46,428 nucleotides of DNA, from contig CANPWE010000008.1 in assembly GCA_947581895.1 (NCBI GenBank), forward strand, positions 1-46,428, read 5' to 3'. Position numbers and translations under genes: made by a program. This DNA comes from an uncultured Clostridia bacterium (GTDB lineage Bacteria; Bacillota; Clostridia; TANB77; CAG-508). Each line of letters starts with the position of its first letter. Position 1 is the stretch's first letter. The notes under the pieces were generated by a model. That model did no database searches. It saw only the letters and a program-made list of their open reading frames with translations, and was not told the origin of the DNA. This document shows, piece after piece, positions 20,280 to 32,659 of this stretch.

Positions 20280-21050
20280 TTATAATAAAGTCAAGATTTC
20301 TGGCTCATTTTCTGTAATTAAAATTGTATTTTCATAATGTGCTGATAAACTTGCATCTTCTGTAACAATTGTCCATCCATCATCTAATTCCAATATATCT
20401 GATTTTCCTTGTATAACCATTGGTTCAATTGCAAGAGTCATACCAGGTTCAAGTCTTACTCCTCTACCTGGTTTTCCATAGTTTGGAATTCCTGGATCTT
20501 CATGCATTTGTCTACCTATACCATGTCCTTGAAACTCTTTAACAACAGAATATCCATTTTGATTTACAAATTCACCAATTGCATGACAAACATCACCAAT
20601 TCTGTTTCCTTTAACAGCATATTTGATTCCTTCATAAAAAGCTTGTTCTGTAATATTTACTAAATCATATGCAGATTTACTACCTTTACCTACAACATAT
20701 GTTCTTGCAGCATCACCATTAAATCCATCTTTTAAAACTACTAAATCAATACTTATTACATCACCTTCTTTTAGTTTAACTCTACTAGAAGGAATTCCAT
20801 GAATAACTTCATCATTAATAGATGTACAAATTGAAGATGGAAAAGGTGGAACACCTTTAATTCCAGGATTATATCCCTTTTGTGCAGGAAATCCTCCATT
20901 TTCTCTCATAACTTTTTCTGCAATTTTATCTAATTCTAATGTTGTTATTCCTGGTCTAATGTTTTTTGCTAATTCTTGATGTACAAGTGCAGTAACTCTA
21001 CATGCTTCTCTCATTAGTTCAATTTCTTTTTTAGATTTTATAGTTACCAT
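20280..21050 (-). CDS. map: Type I methionyl aminopeptidase
   Basis: SINDEVIHGIP, GHGIGRQMHEDPGIPNYG, EPMV motifs. Confidence 0.96.
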   Translation of the reverse strand: MVTIKSKKEIELMREACRVTALVHQELAKNIRPGITTLELDKIAEKVMRENGGFPAQKGYNPGIKGVPPFPSSICTSINDEVIHGIPSSRVKLKEGDVISIDLVVLKDGFNGDAARTYVVGKGSKSAYDLVNITEQAFYEGIKYAVKGNRIGDVCHAIGEFVNQNGYSVVKEFQGHGIGRQMHEDPGIPNYGKPGRGVRLEPGMTLAIEPMVIQGKSDILELDDGWTIVTEDASLSAHYENTILITENEPEILTLL

Positions 21051-21089
21051 ATTTCATTACTCCTTTTTTCTATTATACACTTTTTGTAT

Positions 21090-21758
21090 TTATCCTTGAA
21101 TACGATGCATAAAATCTTGGCATGCTTCTTCAGCAAATCTATTTATTCTTTCACTAATTTCTTCTACAATAACAATACCTTTATTATTATAAAAATCAAT
21201 AAGAGGTTTTGTTTGTGTATCATAAATTTCTAATCTTTTCTTAATAGCCTCTGGGTCACTATCATCAGCTCTAATAATTAATTCTGAACCACAATTATCA
21301 CAAATACCTTCAACTTTTGAAGGATGTAGTTTCAAATTATATGTAGATTTACATTTAGGACATACTCTTCTATTTAACATTCTTTCAATTATTTCATCTC
21401 TAGGAGTTTCTAAATTAATTACCCAGTCAACTTTTTTACCTTTAGAATCTAATATTTCATCAAGTTTTTCGGCTTGTTCTAATGTTCTTGGAAATCCATC
21501 TAAAATTATTCCTTTTTCATCTTTTAATTCTTCTAATCTTTTTTCAACCATTGATATTGTAATTTCATCTGGAACTAGACATCCTTTTGAAATATATTTA
21601 TTAGCTTCAATTCCTAATTCTGTTCCTTTAGATATATTTTCTCTAAATATATCTCCTGTAGATAATTGTATCCAACCATTTTTCTTGTTTAATATTCCTG
21701 CTACAGTTCCTTTTCCAGTTCCTTGTGCACCTAACATAATTATTATCATAACATACAC
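21090..21758 (-). CDS. adk: Adenylate kinase (Zn-binding LID type)
   Basis: GAQGTGKGT P-loop; CPKCKSTYN...CDNCG; DGFPRTLEQAE. Confidence 0.95.
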   Translation of the reverse strand: MYVMIIIMLGAQGTGKGTVAGILNKKNGWIQLSTGDIFRENISKGTELGIEANKYISKGCLVPDEITISMVEKRLEELKDEKGIILDGFPRTLEQAEKLDEILDSKGKKVDWVINLETPRDEIIERMLNRRVCPKCKSTYNLKLHPSKVEGICDNCGSELIIRADDSDPEAIKKRLEIYDTQTKPLIDFYNNKGIVIVEEISERINRFAEEACQDFMHRIQG

Positions 21759-21971
21759 CTACTTTTAAAATATTATTAGCTATACTTTGTATATAACTTT
21801 TTAAATAACTAAATCTAAAATTAGTTATTTAAAAAATTATATACTAACAAACTTTTGAAGTTGGAAGCGAGAATTGTTTTTTCTCTCTCCCAACCTCTTT
21901 TGTTTATTACAATATTTAGGATTAAGGTATTAATCTATTTTCATAAGGCACATTTACCATATTATCAATAA

Positions 21972-23327
21972 TTAACTTAAAAATCCTTTATAATGTCTCA
22001 TTACTAAGAATGATTCTAATTGTTGAACAGTCTCTAAGGCTACACCTACAACAATAAGTATTGATGTTCCTCCAAAAGCTAAATCTAATCTTCCTAAAAC
22101 ACCAAATCTAGCAAACATTGGTATAATAGCAATTAATGCTAGGAAAAATCCTCCTACCCATGTTAATTTTGTAAGTATAGAAGATAAATATTGAGTTGTT
22201 GGTTTACCAGCTCTTATACCTGGTATAAATCCACCATTTTTCTTAATATTACTTGATACTTCTGCTGGATTAAATGTTGCATATGTATAGAAAAATGTAA
22301 ATCCAACTATAAGTAATAAATAAATTATAGCATTAGCAATTACATACCCCCATGGAAGTGGTACTCCTTCTGATAATTGTGTTGTAGAAGTTGCAATTGA
22401 TAATTTATATAATCCAGCTAAAAATCCTGTTTGACTAGCAATATCAGCTTTAAATATTTGTATTATCATTGCAGGAAATGTCATAAATGATGAAGCAAAA
22501 ATTATTGGCATAACACCAGCCATTGCTAATTTTAATGGAATGTGTGTATTTTGTGCTCCCATCATTTTTCTTCCTACTACTTTTTTTGAATATTGTACTG
22601 GTACTCTTCTTTCAGATTGTTGTACAAATATAACACCTGATACTAAAACCAATACAGCTGCTAAAATTGCTAAAGAAATTATTAAGTTTGTAGTATTAAA
22701 ATGACCTTGTAATAATAATTCATTAAATACCTTTTCTATTCCCTTTGGTAATCTAGAAACAATACCAACAAAAATTAAAATTGATATTCCATTTCCAATT
22801 CCTTTGCTTGTTATTTGATCTCCTAACCACATTAGGAATGCTGTTCCTGCCATAAAAGAAAGAACAACAATTGCAAGTGTTAAAAATCTTTCTGAGCCTG
22901 CTTCTGCAGAAGCACCTATAAAATATTGCTTATATGATAAATATAATCCTAATCCTTCTATAAGTGATAAAACTAAAGTAAGAATTTTTGTATATCTATT
23001 TACTTTATTTCTACCCTCTTCTCCACCTTCTTTAGTTAATTTTTCTAAAGAAGGTATTATCATACCTAATAATTGTATAATAATTGAAGCTGTGATATAT
23101 GGTGTTATTGACATAGCAAAAATAGATAAATTTTCAAAAGCTCCTCCTGAAATTGTATTTATTAATCCTACAATACCACCTTTACTTCCTATATCTAACA
23201 AAGCTGTATTTACTGCTGGTACAGATATATAACATCCTAATCTAAATATTACTATTAATAATAATGTGTAAAACACTCTTTTTCTTACATCTGGAGTCTT
23301 TAAAGCGTTTTTTATGGTGTTGAACAA
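21972..23327 (-). CDS. secY: Preprotein translocase subunit SecY
   Basis: SIFAMSITPYITASIIIQLL; QQSERRVPVQY; IPGIRAGKPTTQYL. Confidence 0.97.
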   Translation of the reverse strand: MFNTIKNALKTPDVRKRVFYTLLLIVIFRLGCYISVPAVNTALLDIGSKGGIVGLINTISGGAFENLSIFAMSITPYITASIIIQLLGMIIPSLEKLTKEGGEEGRNKVNRYTKILTLVLSLIEGLGLYLSYKQYFIGASAEAGSERFLTLAIVVLSFMAGTAFLMWLGDQITSKGIGNGISILIFVGIVSRLPKGIEKVFNELLLQGHFNTTNLIISLAILAAVLVLVSGVIFVQQSERRVPVQYSKKVVGRKMMGAQNTHIPLKLAMAGVMPIIFASSFMTFPAMIIQIFKADIASQTGFLAGLYKLSIATSTTQLSEGVPLPWGYVIANAIIYLLLIVGFTFFYTYATFNPAEVSSNIKKNGGFIPGIRAGKPTTQYLSSILTKLTWVGGFFLALIAIIPMFARFGVLGRLDLAFGGTSILIVVGVALETVQQLESFLVMRHYKGFLS

Positions 23328-23762
23328 TTAAATCACCTCTGTCTTTCCTCCTAAAGCCTCTATTTTTTCTTGTGCAGCTTTAGTAAATCTTTTAGCTTTT
23401 ACAGCTAATTTTTTCTCTAAGTTTCCTGTAGCAATTACTACGATACCATCATTTGCCTTGCTGATTATTCCATCAGCTATTAAACTTTCAGCAGTTACTT
23501 CTTCAGTAGTAGCTTTATTTAACATTGTTAAAGTTACTTCTGTATAGTTTTTTGCATGTATATTTGTGAATCCTCTTTTTGGTAATCTTCTATACAATGG
23601 TGTTTGACCACCTTCAAAACCTCTTCTTACTCCACCGCCTGATCTAGCTTTTTGACCTTTATGTCCTCTTCCTGAAGTTTTTCCAAGGCCAGAACCTATT
23701 CCACGTCCTACCCTAGTTCTTGTCTTTCCTTCTTGTGCTGGGCTTAATTCGTCTAATTTCAT
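23328..23762 (-). CDS. rplO: 50S ribosomal protein uL15
   Basis: [26 protein letters not shown]. Confidence 0.96.
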   Translation of the reverse strand: MKLDELSPAQEGKTRTRVGRGIGSGLGKTSGRGHKGQKARSGGGVRRGFEGGQTPLYRRLPKRGFTNIHAKNYTEVTLTMLNKATTEEVTAESLIADGIISKANDGIVVIATGNLEKKLAVKAKRFTKAAQEKIEALGGKTEVI

Positions 23763-23798
23763 TGTGCGGTTACACCTCCTTAATTTTTAATTATATTT

Positions 23799-23827
23799 AG
23801 TATATACTATAATTTTTTATATTTCAA
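23799..23827 (-). promoter_or_regulatory. Sigma-A-like promoter upstream of rplO
   Basis: Minus strand TTGAAA - 17 bp - TATACT (TTTCAA 23822-23827; AGTATA 23799-23804). Confidence 0.6.
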
Positions 23828-23873
23828 CACTAATTTTTATAAAATATTTAAATTATATTATAACAATTATTCT

Positions 23874-23914
23874 GCAATAGAAAAAGTATTTTGTTTATAA
23901 ACTTTTTCTATTGC
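23874..23914 (-). terminator. Strong hairpin (14-bp perfect stem) between rpsE and rplO
   Basis: gcaatagaaaaagt / actttttctattgc with 13-nt loop; no clear U-run, so a terminator role is uncertain. Confidence 0.5.
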
Positions 23915-23924
23915 AAATATAAAA

Positions 23925-24413
23925 TTATAATATTTCATCAACTTTTTTTCCTCTTTTAGCAGCTACAGCTTCAATTGTTTGCATTGATTTTAATCCTTCT
24001 ATTGTAGCATATACAACATTTCTAGGGTTATTTGTTCCTATAACTTTTGTTCTTATATTTTTATAACCTGCAAGTTCTAGAACTGGTCTAACACTTCCAC
24101 CAGCTATAACTCCAGTACCTTCTGCTGCTGGTTTTAACATAACTTTTGCACTACCAAAAGTTCCTATATATTCATGAGGTATACTTGTATTAACAATTGG
24201 AACTTCTACTAAGTTTTTCTTAGCTTCTTCAATTGCTTTTTTAATAGCATCTGGAACTTCAGCTGCTTTACCATTTCCAACACCTACATGACCATTTTCA
24301 TCACCAACAACTACTACAGCACTAAATCTAAAAGTTCTACCACCTTTAACAACTTTAGCAACTCTGTTTATAGCAACAACTTTTTCTTTTAATTCTGTTA
24401 CTGTATTTTCCAT
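23925..24413 (-). CDS. rpsE: 30S ribosomal protein uS5
   Basis: [41 protein letters not shown]. Confidence 0.97.
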   Translation of the reverse strand: MENTVTELKEKVVAINRVAKVVKGGRTFRFSAVVVVGDENGHVGVGNGKAAEVPDAIKKAIEEAKKNLVEVPIVNTSIPHEYIGTFGSAKVMLKPAAEGTGVIAGGSVRPVLELAGYKNIRTKVIGTNNPRNVVYATIEGLKSMQTIEAVAAKRGKKVDEIL

Positions 24414-24473
24414 GAATTTATTTTTCCCTCCTTCTTAATTCATAAGTGTAAATATATCTCATATTTTTATAAA

Positions 24474-24833
24474 TTAGAATTTTAAACCTGCTTCTCTTGC
24501 AGCTTCAGCTAATTCTTTTATTACACCATGATATATATAACCACTTCTATCAAATACTATTGTATCAATTTTCTTTTTTAAAGCTTTTTTTGCTATTAAA
24601 GTTCCTACTTCTTTAGCAGCTTCTTTATTTGAGTGTTTTACTTTTACTTCTTTATCTAAAGTAGAAGCACTTACTAATGTATTTCCAGCAACATCATCTA
24701 TTATTTGAGCAAATAGATTGTTATTACTTCTATATACACATAATCTTGGACATTCTGGTGTTCCACTTATTTTTCTACGAACTCTTATATGTCTTCTTTT
24801 AACTTCAGCTTTTCTATCTGTTTTAGAAACCAT
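24474..24833 (-). CDS. rplR: 50S ribosomal protein uL18
   Basis: [35 protein letters not shown]. Confidence 0.96.
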   Translation of the reverse strand: MVSKTDRKAEVKRRHIRVRRKISGTPECPRLCVYRSNNNLFAQIIDDVAGNTLVSASTLDKEVKVKHSNKEAAKEVGTLIAKKALKKKIDTIVFDRSGYIYHGVIKELAEAAREAGLKF

Positions 24834-24887
24834 TTTCTTCTCCTTTCTAACTAATGTAACAGCATTAGTTTTTTCGATTGGCTAATT

Positions 24888-25427
24888 TTATTTTTTACCT
24901 GCTTTTCCTTCTTTTCTTCTAATATGTTCATAATCATATTTAATACCTTTACCTCTATATACTTCAGGTGGTCTTTTTGTTCTTACAACAGCTGCTGTTT
25001 GACCAACAACTTCTTTATCTATACCTTTTACTATAATTTGGTTAGGATTTGGAACTTCAAATGTAATTCCTTCTGGAGCATCCATTTCAACTTGGTGTGA
25101 ATACCCTAAATTCATTACTAATTTTTTTCCTTTTAATTGTGCTCTATAACCAACACCATTAACTTCTAGAGTTTTAGTATATTGATTTAATACACCTTCA
25201 ATCATATTGCTAATTAGTGTTCTTGTTAATCCATGTAAACTTCTATTAAAAGCTTCATCATTTGGTCTTTTTACTGTAATTACATTATCATTTATAGAAA
25301 CTTCTATATTTTTATGTAATTCTTTTGTTAAAGTTCCTTTAGGACCTTTTACAGTAATGTTACTACCATTTAATGTAACTTCAACACCTGCTGGTACTGT
25401 TATAGGTTTATTTCCTATTCTTGACAT
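24888..25427 (-). CDS. rplF: 50S ribosomal protein uL6
   Basis: [29 protein letters not shown]. Confidence 0.97.
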   Translation of the reverse strand: MSRIGNKPITVPAGVEVTLNGSNITVKGPKGTLTKELHKNIEVSINDNVITVKRPNDEAFNRSLHGLTRTLISNMIEGVLNQYTKTLEVNGVGYRAQLKGKKLVMNLGYSHQVEMDAPEGITFEVPNPNQIIVKGIDKEVVGQTAAVVRTKRPPEVYRGKGIKYDYEHIRRKEGKAGKK

Positions 25428-25498
25428 GGTTTTTCCTCCTTCTTTTCTTGTTATTTTTTATTTTGAAAAAGTTTATTAATATTTCTTATTTAGAAATT

Positions 25499-25900
25499 TT
25501 ACCAAACATATGCTAAAACTTCTCCACCAAGACCTAATTGTCTTGCTTCTTTATCTGTTTTTATTCCTTTAGATGTAGATATTAGTGCTATTCCTAAACC
25601 ATTTAATACTTGTGGTAATTGATCTTTAGAAGCATATACTCTTAAACCTGGTTTACTAATTCTTTTTAATCCATCAATTACTCTACTACCTTTTTCATTA
25701 TATTTTAAAGTGATTCTTATAACACCTTGATTATTTTCACTTTTTATTTCTTCTAATGATTTGATATATCCTTCATTTAGTAATATATTAGCTATAGCTA
25801 ATTTCATATTTGAAGAAGGGATATCAACTGTTTTATGTTTTGAACTATTTGCATTTCTTATTCTTGTTAGCATATCTGCTATTGGATCAGTAGTTATCAA
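25499..25900 (-). CDS. rpsH: 30S ribosomal protein uS8
   Basis: [55 protein letters not shown]. Confidence 0.97.
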   Translation of the reverse strand: MITTDPIADMLTRIRNANSSKHKTVDIPSSNMKLAIANILLNEGYIKSLEEIKSENNQGVIRITLKYNEKGSRVIDGLKRISKPGLRVYASKDQLPQVLNGLGIALISTSKGIKTDKEARQLGLGGEVLAYVW

Positions 25901-26045
25901 TTTCTTAACCTCCTTTTTCTAAAAGTATTTATATTAAACTCATTATTTAATACAATATTTTATTTATTATTTTATGTAATTTTTATATTTCATTTTAAGC
26001 AAAATTTGCCTATATCAAACTGTATTTAATACTAAGTTTAATATA

Positions 26046-26231
26046 TTACCAACTTGCTTTTTTAACACCTGGAATTTCACCTTTGTGTGCTAATTCTCTA
26101 AAACATACACGGCAGATTCCAAATTTTCTAATATATGCATGTGGACGTCCACATATTTTGCATCTATTATATTCACGTGTTGAATATTTTTGTGTTTTTT
26201 GTTGTTTAACTTTTAAAGATTTCTTAGCCAT
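26046..26231 (-). CDS. rpsN: 30S ribosomal protein uS14, type Z (Zn-binding)
   Basis: 61 aa with [25 protein letters not shown]. Confidence 0.96.
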   Translation of the reverse strand: MAKKSLKVKQQKTQKYSTREYNRCKICGRPHAYIRKFGICRVCFRELAHKGEIPGVKKASW

Positions 26232-26265
26232 GAATTTCTCCTTTCTTCTTAACTAATCTCTCTAA

Positions 26266-26805
26266 TTAATTTTTGAATGGCATTCCTAATAATGTTAATA
26301 ATTCTTTAGCTTCTTCATCTGTCTTAGCTGTTGTAACAAATATTATATCCATACCTCTAATTTTATCGATTTTATCATATTCAATTTCTGGGAATATTAA
26401 TTGTTCTTTAACACCCATTGAATAATTTCCTCTTCCATCAAAAGAATTAGCAGAAACACCTCTAAAATCTCTTACTCTTGGAAGTGCTACATTAAATAGT
26501 TTGTATGCGAAATCATACATTTTACCTTTTCTTAAAGTTACTTTACATCCAATGTTAACTCCTTCTCTTAACTTAAATGCAGCTATAGCTTTTTTAGATT
26601 TTGTTATAATTGGTTTTTGACCTGTAATTATACTTATATCATTTACTGCATTTTCTAATGATTTAGGATTTTCTTTTGTATCACCTAAACCTACATTTAT
26701 AACTATTTTATCAAGTTTTGGAACCTGCATAACTGATGTGTAATTAAATTTTTTCATCATTGCTGGTATAACTTCTTTTTCATATTGTTCTTTTAATTTT
26801 TCCAT
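26266..26805 (-). CDS. rplE: 50S ribosomal protein uL5
   Basis: [45 protein letters not shown]. Confidence 0.97.
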   Translation of the reverse strand: MEKLKEQYEKEVIPAMMKKFNYTSVMQVPKLDKIVINVGLGDTKENPKSLENAVNDISIITGQKPIITKSKKAIAAFKLREGVNIGCKVTLRKGKMYDFAYKLFNVALPRVRDFRGVSANSFDGRGNYSMGVKEQLIFPEIEYDKIDKIRGMDIIFVTTAKTDEEAKELLTLLGMPFKN

Positions 26806-26828
26806 AAGTCTTTAATAGACCTCCTTTC

Positions 26829-27140
26829 TTATTTTATTTTTGTACCACATTTTTTACAAACACGTACTTTATTTTCTTTGTCCATAGTAAATCCTATTCT
26901 AGTAGCTTTACCACATTTTGGACATACTACATTTAATTTACTCATATGAATTGGGAATTCTGATACTATAATTCCACTTTCATCACCTTGTTTTCTAGCT
27001 TTAACATGACTTGTTTTTTTGTTAACATCTTTTACAAGTACTTTTTGTTTTTTTGGTAATACTTCTAAAACTTCTCCAGTTTTACCTTTATCATTACCTG
27101 ATAAAACTTTAACTGTATCGCCTTTTTTAATTTTTAACAT
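26829..27140 (-). CDS. rplX: 50S ribosomal protein uL24
   Basis: MLKIKKGDTVKVLSGNDKGKTGEVL; start likely at 27140 rather than the track's 27185. Confidence 0.95.
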   Translation of the reverse strand: MLKIKKGDTVKVLSGNDKGKTGEVLEVLPKKQKVLVKDVNKKTSHVKARKQGDESGIIVSEFPIHMSKLNVVCPKCGKATRIGFTMDKENKVRVCKKCGTKIK

Positions 27141-27256
27141 TATCTTTTTCACCTCTTTATTAGAAAATTTGCTTTGATTTCTCACCGAAACTCTTTTCTA
27201 GTTGGTAATACAGAATTTCTTAGAAATTTTGTATCTTTAACCTGATATTGTATAGA

Positions 27257-27625
27257 TTAAAGAACCTCTGGAGCTAATGATAAGATTTTCATATAATTTT
27301 TATCTCTTAATTCTCTAGCTATTGGTCCAAATATACGAGTTCCTCTTGGAGTACCATCTTCTTTTAATATAACAGCAGCATTTTCATCAAATCTTATATA
27401 AGAACCATCTGCTCTTTTTGTAGGTTTTACAGTTCTAACTACAACTGCTTTTACTACATCACCTTTTTTTACAACGCCACCTGGTGTAGCTGTTTTAACA
27501 GAAGCAACTATTACATCTCCAACTTTTGCGTATTTTCTATAAGAACCACCTAAACATCTAATAACCATTATTTCTTTAGCACCTGTGTTATCAGCTACTT
27601 TTAATATTGATTGTTGTTGTACCAT
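27257..27625 (-). CDS. rplN: 50S ribosomal protein uL14
   Basis: [28 protein letters not shown]. Confidence 0.97.
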   Translation of the reverse strand: MVQQQSILKVADNTGAKEIMVIRCLGGSYRKYAKVGDVIVASVKTATPGGVVKKGDVVKAVVVRTVKPTKRADGSYIRFDENAAVILKEDGTPRGTRIFGPIARELRDKNYMKILSLAPEVL

Positions 27626-27675
27626 TTAGTAATTCCCTCCTTTTATAAATCATTTTATACTCTTTAAATTAATTA

Positions 27676-27939
27676 TTATTTTATTATTGCCTTTTCAACT
27701 ATTTCAACTACTCTCCATCTTTTATCTTTTGATAGAGGTCTTGTTTCCATAACTTTTACTTTGTCTCCAACTTGGCATTCATTGTTTTCATCATGAGCTT
27801 TTAATTTATATGTTCTTTTTTGGATTTTACTATATATTTTGTGTTTTACGTTTGTTTCAACTGCAACAACAACTGTTTTATCCATTTTATTAGAAACAAC
27901 TGTACCAACCATTACTTTACGAAGATTTCTTTCTTCCAT
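27676..27939 (-). CDS. rpsQ: 30S ribosomal protein uS17
   Basis: [38 protein letters not shown]. Confidence 0.97.
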   Translation of the reverse strand: MEERNLRKVMVGTVVSNKMDKTVVVAVETNVKHKIYSKIQKRTYKLKAHDENNECQVGDKVKVMETRPLSKDKRWRVVEIVEKAIIK

Positions 27940-28048
27940 GTTACAATCTCCTTTCTTAGACTTGTTTTACCAATAATTTGCAAGATTTTATATTATAAAA
28001 ATATATTGCAATAAATTATTTTATAATAATCATAATTTAAAATTATAA

Positions 28049-28252
28049 TTATTTATTTTCAGCTATTTCTCTACTTCTTAATTCAGTTTTTACTCTAGCT
28101 ATATCTCTTCTTACTTCTCTAATTTTCATAGGATTTTCTAAACCATTTGTTTTTGATGAAAATCTTAATTTGAATAATTCAGATTTTAATTCTCCTAATT
28201 CTTTTTCTAGATCAGATGAAGACATTTCTCTAATTTTATTTATTTTCATCAT
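28049..28252 (-). CDS. rpmC: 50S ribosomal protein uL29
   Basis: [30 protein letters not shown]; start likely at or near 28252. Confidence 0.95.
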   Translation of the reverse strand: MMKINKIREMSSSDLEKELGELKSELFKLRFSSKTNGLENPMKIREVRRDIARVKTELRSREIAENK

Positions 28253-28679
28253 TATCACCACCTAATTCAGATTCCTTTTTAACAAATTTTGTTTTAACAG
28301 CTAATTTATTAGCTCCTAATCTTAAAGCTTCTCTTGCAGTTTCTTCTGGAACACCTGCAATTTCAAACATTACTCTACCTGGTTTAACAACTGCAACCCA
28401 GTAAGTAACAGCACCTTTACCTTTACCCATACGAGTACCGATACCTTTATTTGTGATTGGTTTGTCTGGGAATACTTTTATCCAAACTTTACCACCTCTT
28501 TTTATATAACGAGTCATAGCAACACGGGCAGCTTCTATTTGATTTGAAGTAATTAGCCCTGCTTCTAAAGCTTGAATACCATATTCACCTTCACTAACTT
28601 TATTTCCTCTTGTTGCTTTTCCTCTCATTCTACCTTTTTGTTGTTTTCTATATTTTGTTCTATTTGGCATTAATGGCAT
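28236..28679 (-). CDS. rplP: 50S ribosomal protein uL16
   Basis: [49 protein letters not shown]; start could be internal Met (MPNRTKY). Confidence 0.96.
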   Translation of the reverse strand: MPLMPNRTKYRKQQKGRMRGKATRGNKVSEGEYGIQALEAGLITSNQIEAARVAMTRYIKRGGKVWIKVFPDKPITNKGIGTRMGKGKGAVTYWVAVVKPGRVMFEIAGVPEETAREALRLGANKLAVKTKFVKKESELGGDNDENK

Positions 28680-29341
28680 TATTTTTCTCCTCCTTCCATT
28701 GTTGCTTTTTTAGCTGGAAGAACTTCTCCTTTATAAATCCAAACTTTAACACCTATTTTTCCATATGTTGTATCTGCTTCTGCAAATCCATAATCAATAT
28801 CAGCTCTTAAAGTTTGAAGTGGAATTGTACCATCTTTATAGAATTCAGTTCTAGCCATGTCTGCTCCACCTAGTCTTCCAGATACAGCAGTTTTAATTCC
28901 TAAAGCACCTGATTTCATAGTTTTTTGCATACATTGTTTCATTGCTCTTCTGAATGAAATTCTTCTTTCTAGTTGTCCTGCTATGTTTTCTGCAACTAAT
29001 TGTGCATCAACATCAACATTTTTCACCTCAACGATATTTAAATTAACTTCTTTATTTATCATTTTCTCTAATTCATTTTTTAATATTTCAGCATAGTTTC
29101 CACCTTTACCAATTACTAAACCTGGTTTTGCAGTGTAAACATTAACTCTAACAAATTTAGCTGTTCTTTCAATTTCTATTTTTGAAATACCACTAATGTA
29201 TAATTTCTTTTTAATATATTTACGAATTTTGTTATCTTCTACTAGATAATCTCCAAAATGTTTTGAATCTGCATACCATTTTGAGCTCCAATCTTTGATA
29301 ACACCAACTCTTAATCCATGTGGATCCATTTTTTGTCCCAT
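28679..29341 (-). CDS. rpsC: 30S ribosomal protein uS3
   Basis: [33 protein letters not shown]. Confidence 0.97.
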   Translation of the reverse strand: MGQKMDPHGLRVGVIKDWSSKWYADSKHFGDYLVEDNKIRKYIKKKLYISGISKIEIERTAKFVRVNVYTAKPGLVIGKGGNYAEILKNELEKMINKEVNLNIVEVKNVDVDAQLVAENIAGQLERRISFRRAMKQCMQKTMKSGALGIKTAVSGRLGGADMARTEFYKDGTIPLQTLRADIDYGFAEADTTYGKIGVKVWIYKGEVLPAKKATMEGGEK

Positions 29342-29362
29342 GTTAATTATTCCTCCTTTCCA

Positions 29363-29725
29363 TTATGCTCTTTCTCTTAATACTATTGTAATATGACTTG
29401 TTCTTTTTCTAATTCTAACTGCTGAACCTTTTGCAGCTGGTCTAATTCTTTTCATTGTAGGACCTTGGTTTGCATATATTTCAGCTATATATAGTTTATT
29501 AGATGCCATATTATGATTGTTTTCAGCATTTGCAATTGCTGATTTTAATAATTTTTCTAATATTTCAGATGCAGCTTTAGGTGTAAATTTAACTATAGCT
29601 AAAGCTTCTTTAGCATCTTTTCCTCTTATTAAATCTGCTACTATTTTAACTTTTCTAGCTGAAATTCTAGCATTTTTAAGAGTTGCTACTGCTTCTGGAA
29701 CGATAACTTCTTGAATTTCTTCCAC
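29363..29725 (-). CDS. rplV: 50S ribosomal protein uL22
   Basis: [41 protein letters not shown]. Confidence 0.96.
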   Translation of the reverse strand: MEEIQEVIVPEAVATLKNARISARKVKIVADLIRGKDAKEALAIVKFTPKAASEILEKLLKSAIANAENNHNMASNKLYIAEIYANQGPTMKRIRPAAKGSAVRIRKRTSHITIVLRERA

Positions 29726-29756
29726 TTTATTTACCTCCTTATTTATTTAAGAAATT

Positions 29757-30032
29757 TTATTTTTTTGTTGTTTTATCTCCTGAGTGTCCTCTATATGTTC
29801 TTGTAGGAGCAAATTCTCCTAATTTATGTCCTATCATTTCTTCTGATATATAAACAGGTACATGTTTTCTACCATCATGAACAGCTATTGTGTGTCCAAC
29901 CATTTGTGGATAAATAGTAGAAGCTCTTGACCATGTTTTTAGAACTGTTTTTTCTCCAGTTTCATTCATTGCTTCGATTCTCTTTAATAATTTTGGAGCA
30001 ATGTAAGGCATTTTCTTACTTGATCTTGACAT
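29757..30032 (-). CDS. rpsS: 30S ribosomal protein uS19
   Basis: [52 protein letters not shown]. Confidence 0.97.
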   Translation of the reverse strand: MSRSSKKMPYIAPKLLKRIEAMNETGEKTVLKTWSRASTIYPQMVGHTIAVHDGRKHVPVYISEEMIGHKLGEFAPTRTYRGHSGDKTTKK

Positions 30033-30107
30033 ATTTTTTATTTCCCTCCTTATTTTGTGTTGTTAATAATATCTTAACTAACCTTGTTCTATGTTTAAGC
30101 TGATATT

Positions 30108-30935
30108 TTATTTTCTTCTCTTAACAATAAATTTATCAGATTGTTTATTTTTCTTTCTTGTTTTATATCCAAGTGCTGGTTTACCCCAAGGAGTCATTGG
30201 ACCTGCGTGTCCTACAGGAGCTCTACCTTCACCACCACCATGAGGGTGATCATTAGGGTTCATTACAGAACCTCTAACTTCAGGTCTTTTACCTAAATGT
30301 CTTGTTCTTCCTGCTTTTCCTAATTTAACATTTTCATGGTCTGAATTTCCTACAGTTCCTATTGTAGCTCTACATACAGCCATTATTAATCTCATTTCTC
30401 CAGAAGGTAATCTAACATGTGCATATTTACCTTCTTTAGCCATTAATTGAGCTTCTTGACCAGCAGCTCTAACTAATTTTCCACCTTGACCTGGGTTTAA
30501 TTCTATATTGTGTATCATAGTACCAACTGGTATGTTTTCTATTTTCATGCAGTTTCCAGGTTTAATATCAGCTTTTTCTCCTGATACTACTTTATCTCCA
30601 TCTTTTAATCCTATTGGAGCTAAGATATATGATTTTGTTCCATCTTCATATTCTATTAATGCGATATTAGCACTTCTATTTGGATCATATTCGATTCCTA
30701 AAACTGTTGCTGTCATATCATCTTTTCTTCTTTTAAAATCTACTAATCTGTATTTTTGTCTGTTTCCTCCACCTTGATGTCTAACAGTTATTCTACCATA
30801 TGAGTTTCTACCTGAATTTTTCTTTTTTGTTGTTAATAAAGATTTTTCAGGAGTCTTTTTTGTAATTTCATCAAATGTAGAAACTGTCATATTTCTTAGT
30901 GATGGAGTCATTGGTCTAAAATGTTTCATTCCCAT
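30108..30935 (-). CDS. rplB: 50S ribosomal protein uL2
   Basis: [56 protein letters not shown]. Confidence 0.97.
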   Translation of the reverse strand: MGMKHFRPMTPSLRNMTVSTFDEITKKTPEKSLLTTKKKNSGRNSYGRITVRHQGGGNRQKYRLVDFKRRKDDMTATVLGIEYDPNRSANIALIEYEDGTKSYILAPIGLKDGDKVVSGEKADIKPGNCMKIENIPVGTMIHNIELNPGQGGKLVRAAGQEAQLMAKEGKYAHVRLPSGEMRLIMAVCRATIGTVGNSDHENVKLGKAGRTRHLGKRPEVRGSVMNPNDHPHGGGEGRAPVGHAGPMTPWGKPALGYKTRKKNKQSDKFIVKRRK

Positions 30936-31044
30936 TTTTTTATTCTCTCCTTTTAAATTTTATTTTCCTGGTTTAATTCCAGATAATTATATATCACTAA
31001 AGTTTTTCCTAATTCTCTTAATTTTTATTTATGTGACTTATTAA

Positions 31045-31392
31045 TTAAGCACCCATAAATTCTTCAATAGAATCTTTATATTTTTTAGAAACTTTCTTAA
31101 CTTTTCCACCTTTAGCTAAGTATTTTGTATCAGATGGATTTGTATCTATAGTAACTATAGCTTTTTTCCAATCTGATGTTTTTCCAACATTTCTTCCTAC
31201 TCTTCTTGTTTTACCACTAACATTGATTGTATTAACTTTTAAAACTTTAACTTCAAAAAGTTTTTCTACTGCTTTAGCTATATCAACTTTTGTAGCTTTT
31301 TTATTTACTTTGAAAGTGTATTTACCTTCTTGTATTCCATCATTACTTTTTTCAGTAATAACTGGCTCAATTATTATATCTTCTGCCATCAT
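31045..31392 (-). CDS. rplW: 50S ribosomal protein uL23
   Basis: [49 protein letters not shown]. Confidence 0.96.
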   Translation of the reverse strand: MMAEDIIIEPVITEKSNDGIQEGKYTFKVNKKATKVDIAKAVEKLFEVKVLKVNTINVSGKTRRVGRNVGKTSDWKKAIVTIDTNPSDTKYLAKGGKVKKVSKKYKDSIEEFMGA

Positions 31393-32015
31393 TATGCATA
31401 CACCTCCTCTAATTTTTTAACAGTATCTAAAGTTACTACTAAATTTTTGTATTTTAATAAATCATAAACATTTATTGTATTTACTAAAGTTGTTTTTACT
31501 CCTTCAATATTTCTAGCTGATTTTTGAACATTTTCATTTTTTTCTGGTAATAATATTAAAGATTTTCCTTCAACTTTTAATTTATTTAATGCATTTACCA
31601 TTTGTTTTGTTTTGATTTCTTTAAATGCTAATGTATCTACAACTGTTAATTCTTTTTCTAATACTTTAGAGCTTAATAAAGATCTTATTGCTAATCTCTT
31701 TTCTTTTTTATTAACTGAATATTTGTATGAACGAGGTTTTGGACCTAAAGCTATACCACCTTTAATCCATTGTGGAGCTCTAATACTTCCTTGTCTTGCT
31801 CTACCTGTTCCTTTTTGTCTCCATGGTTTTCTTCCACCACCACGAACTTCTGCTCTTGTTTTTGTGCTTTGAGTACCTTGTCTTTGATTAGCTAAATAAT
31901 TAACTAATACACTATGTACTACAGCTTCATTTGGTTCAATTCCAAATACTTCATCTTTTAAGTCTATACTTTGAACTTTTTTACCTTCAACATTATATAC
32001 ATCTATACTAGGCAT
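31392..32015 (-). CDS. rplD: 50S ribosomal protein uL4
   Basis: [44 protein letters not shown]. Confidence 0.97.
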   Translation of the reverse strand: MPSIDVYNVEGKKVQSIDLKDEVFGIEPNEAVVHSVLVNYLANQRQGTQSTKTRAEVRGGGRKPWRQKGTGRARQGSIRAPQWIKGGIALGPKPRSYKYSVNKKEKRLAIRSLLSSKVLEKELTVVDTLAFKEIKTKQMVNALNKLKVEGKSLILLPEKNENVQKSARNIEGVKTTLVNTINVYDLLKYKNLVVTLDTVKKLEEVYA

Positions 32016-32032
32016 TTCTTAATCCTCCTTCC

Positions 32033-32659
32033 TTATGCTTTTACACTTTTTCTTATTTTTAATATTGCACCTTTAGCACCTGGTACACTACCTTTTATTA
32101 AGATAACATTTTTATCCATATCTACTTTTACAACATCTAAGTTTTGTATTGTAACTGTAACTCTTCCCATATGTCCTGGTAATCTTTTACCTTTGAAAAC
32201 TCTACCTGGAGTTGATGTTGGTCCCATTGAACCTGGTCTTCTATGATACATAGAACCATGACCCATAGGTCCTCTTGATTGTCCATGACGTTTAATAACA
32301 CCTTGGAATCCTTTTCCTTTTGTTGTTCCTTGAACATCTATTTTATCTCCAATTTCAAAGCTATCAGCTTTAATTTCTGATCCAATTGTTATATCTTCAA
32401 AATCATCTACTCTGAATTCTCTTAAATGTTTTTTTGGAGCTAGATTTGCTTTTGCAAAATGTCCTTTTTCTGGTTTGTTTATTTTAGATTCTTTTACATC
32501 TCCGAATCCTAATTGGATAGCATTATATCCATCTGTTTCAACTGTTTTTACTTGTGCTACTACACAAGGACCAGCTTCAATAACTGTTACTGGAATAACT
32601 CTTCCATGTTCATCAAATATTTGTGTCATTCCAACTTTTTTACCTATAATTGTTTTCAT
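32033..32659 (-). CDS. rplC: 50S ribosomal protein uL3
   Basis: [57 protein letters not shown]. Confidence 0.97.
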   Translation of the reverse strand: MKTIIGKKVGMTQIFDEHGRVIPVTVIEAGPCVVAQVKTVETDGYNAIQLGFGDVKESKINKPEKGHFAKANLAPKKHLREFRVDDFEDITIGSEIKADSFEIGDKIDVQGTTKGKGFQGVIKRHGQSRGPMGHGSMYHRRPGSMGPTSTPGRVFKGKRLPGHMGRVTVTIQNLDVVKVDMDKNVILIKGSVPGAKGAILKIRKSVKA

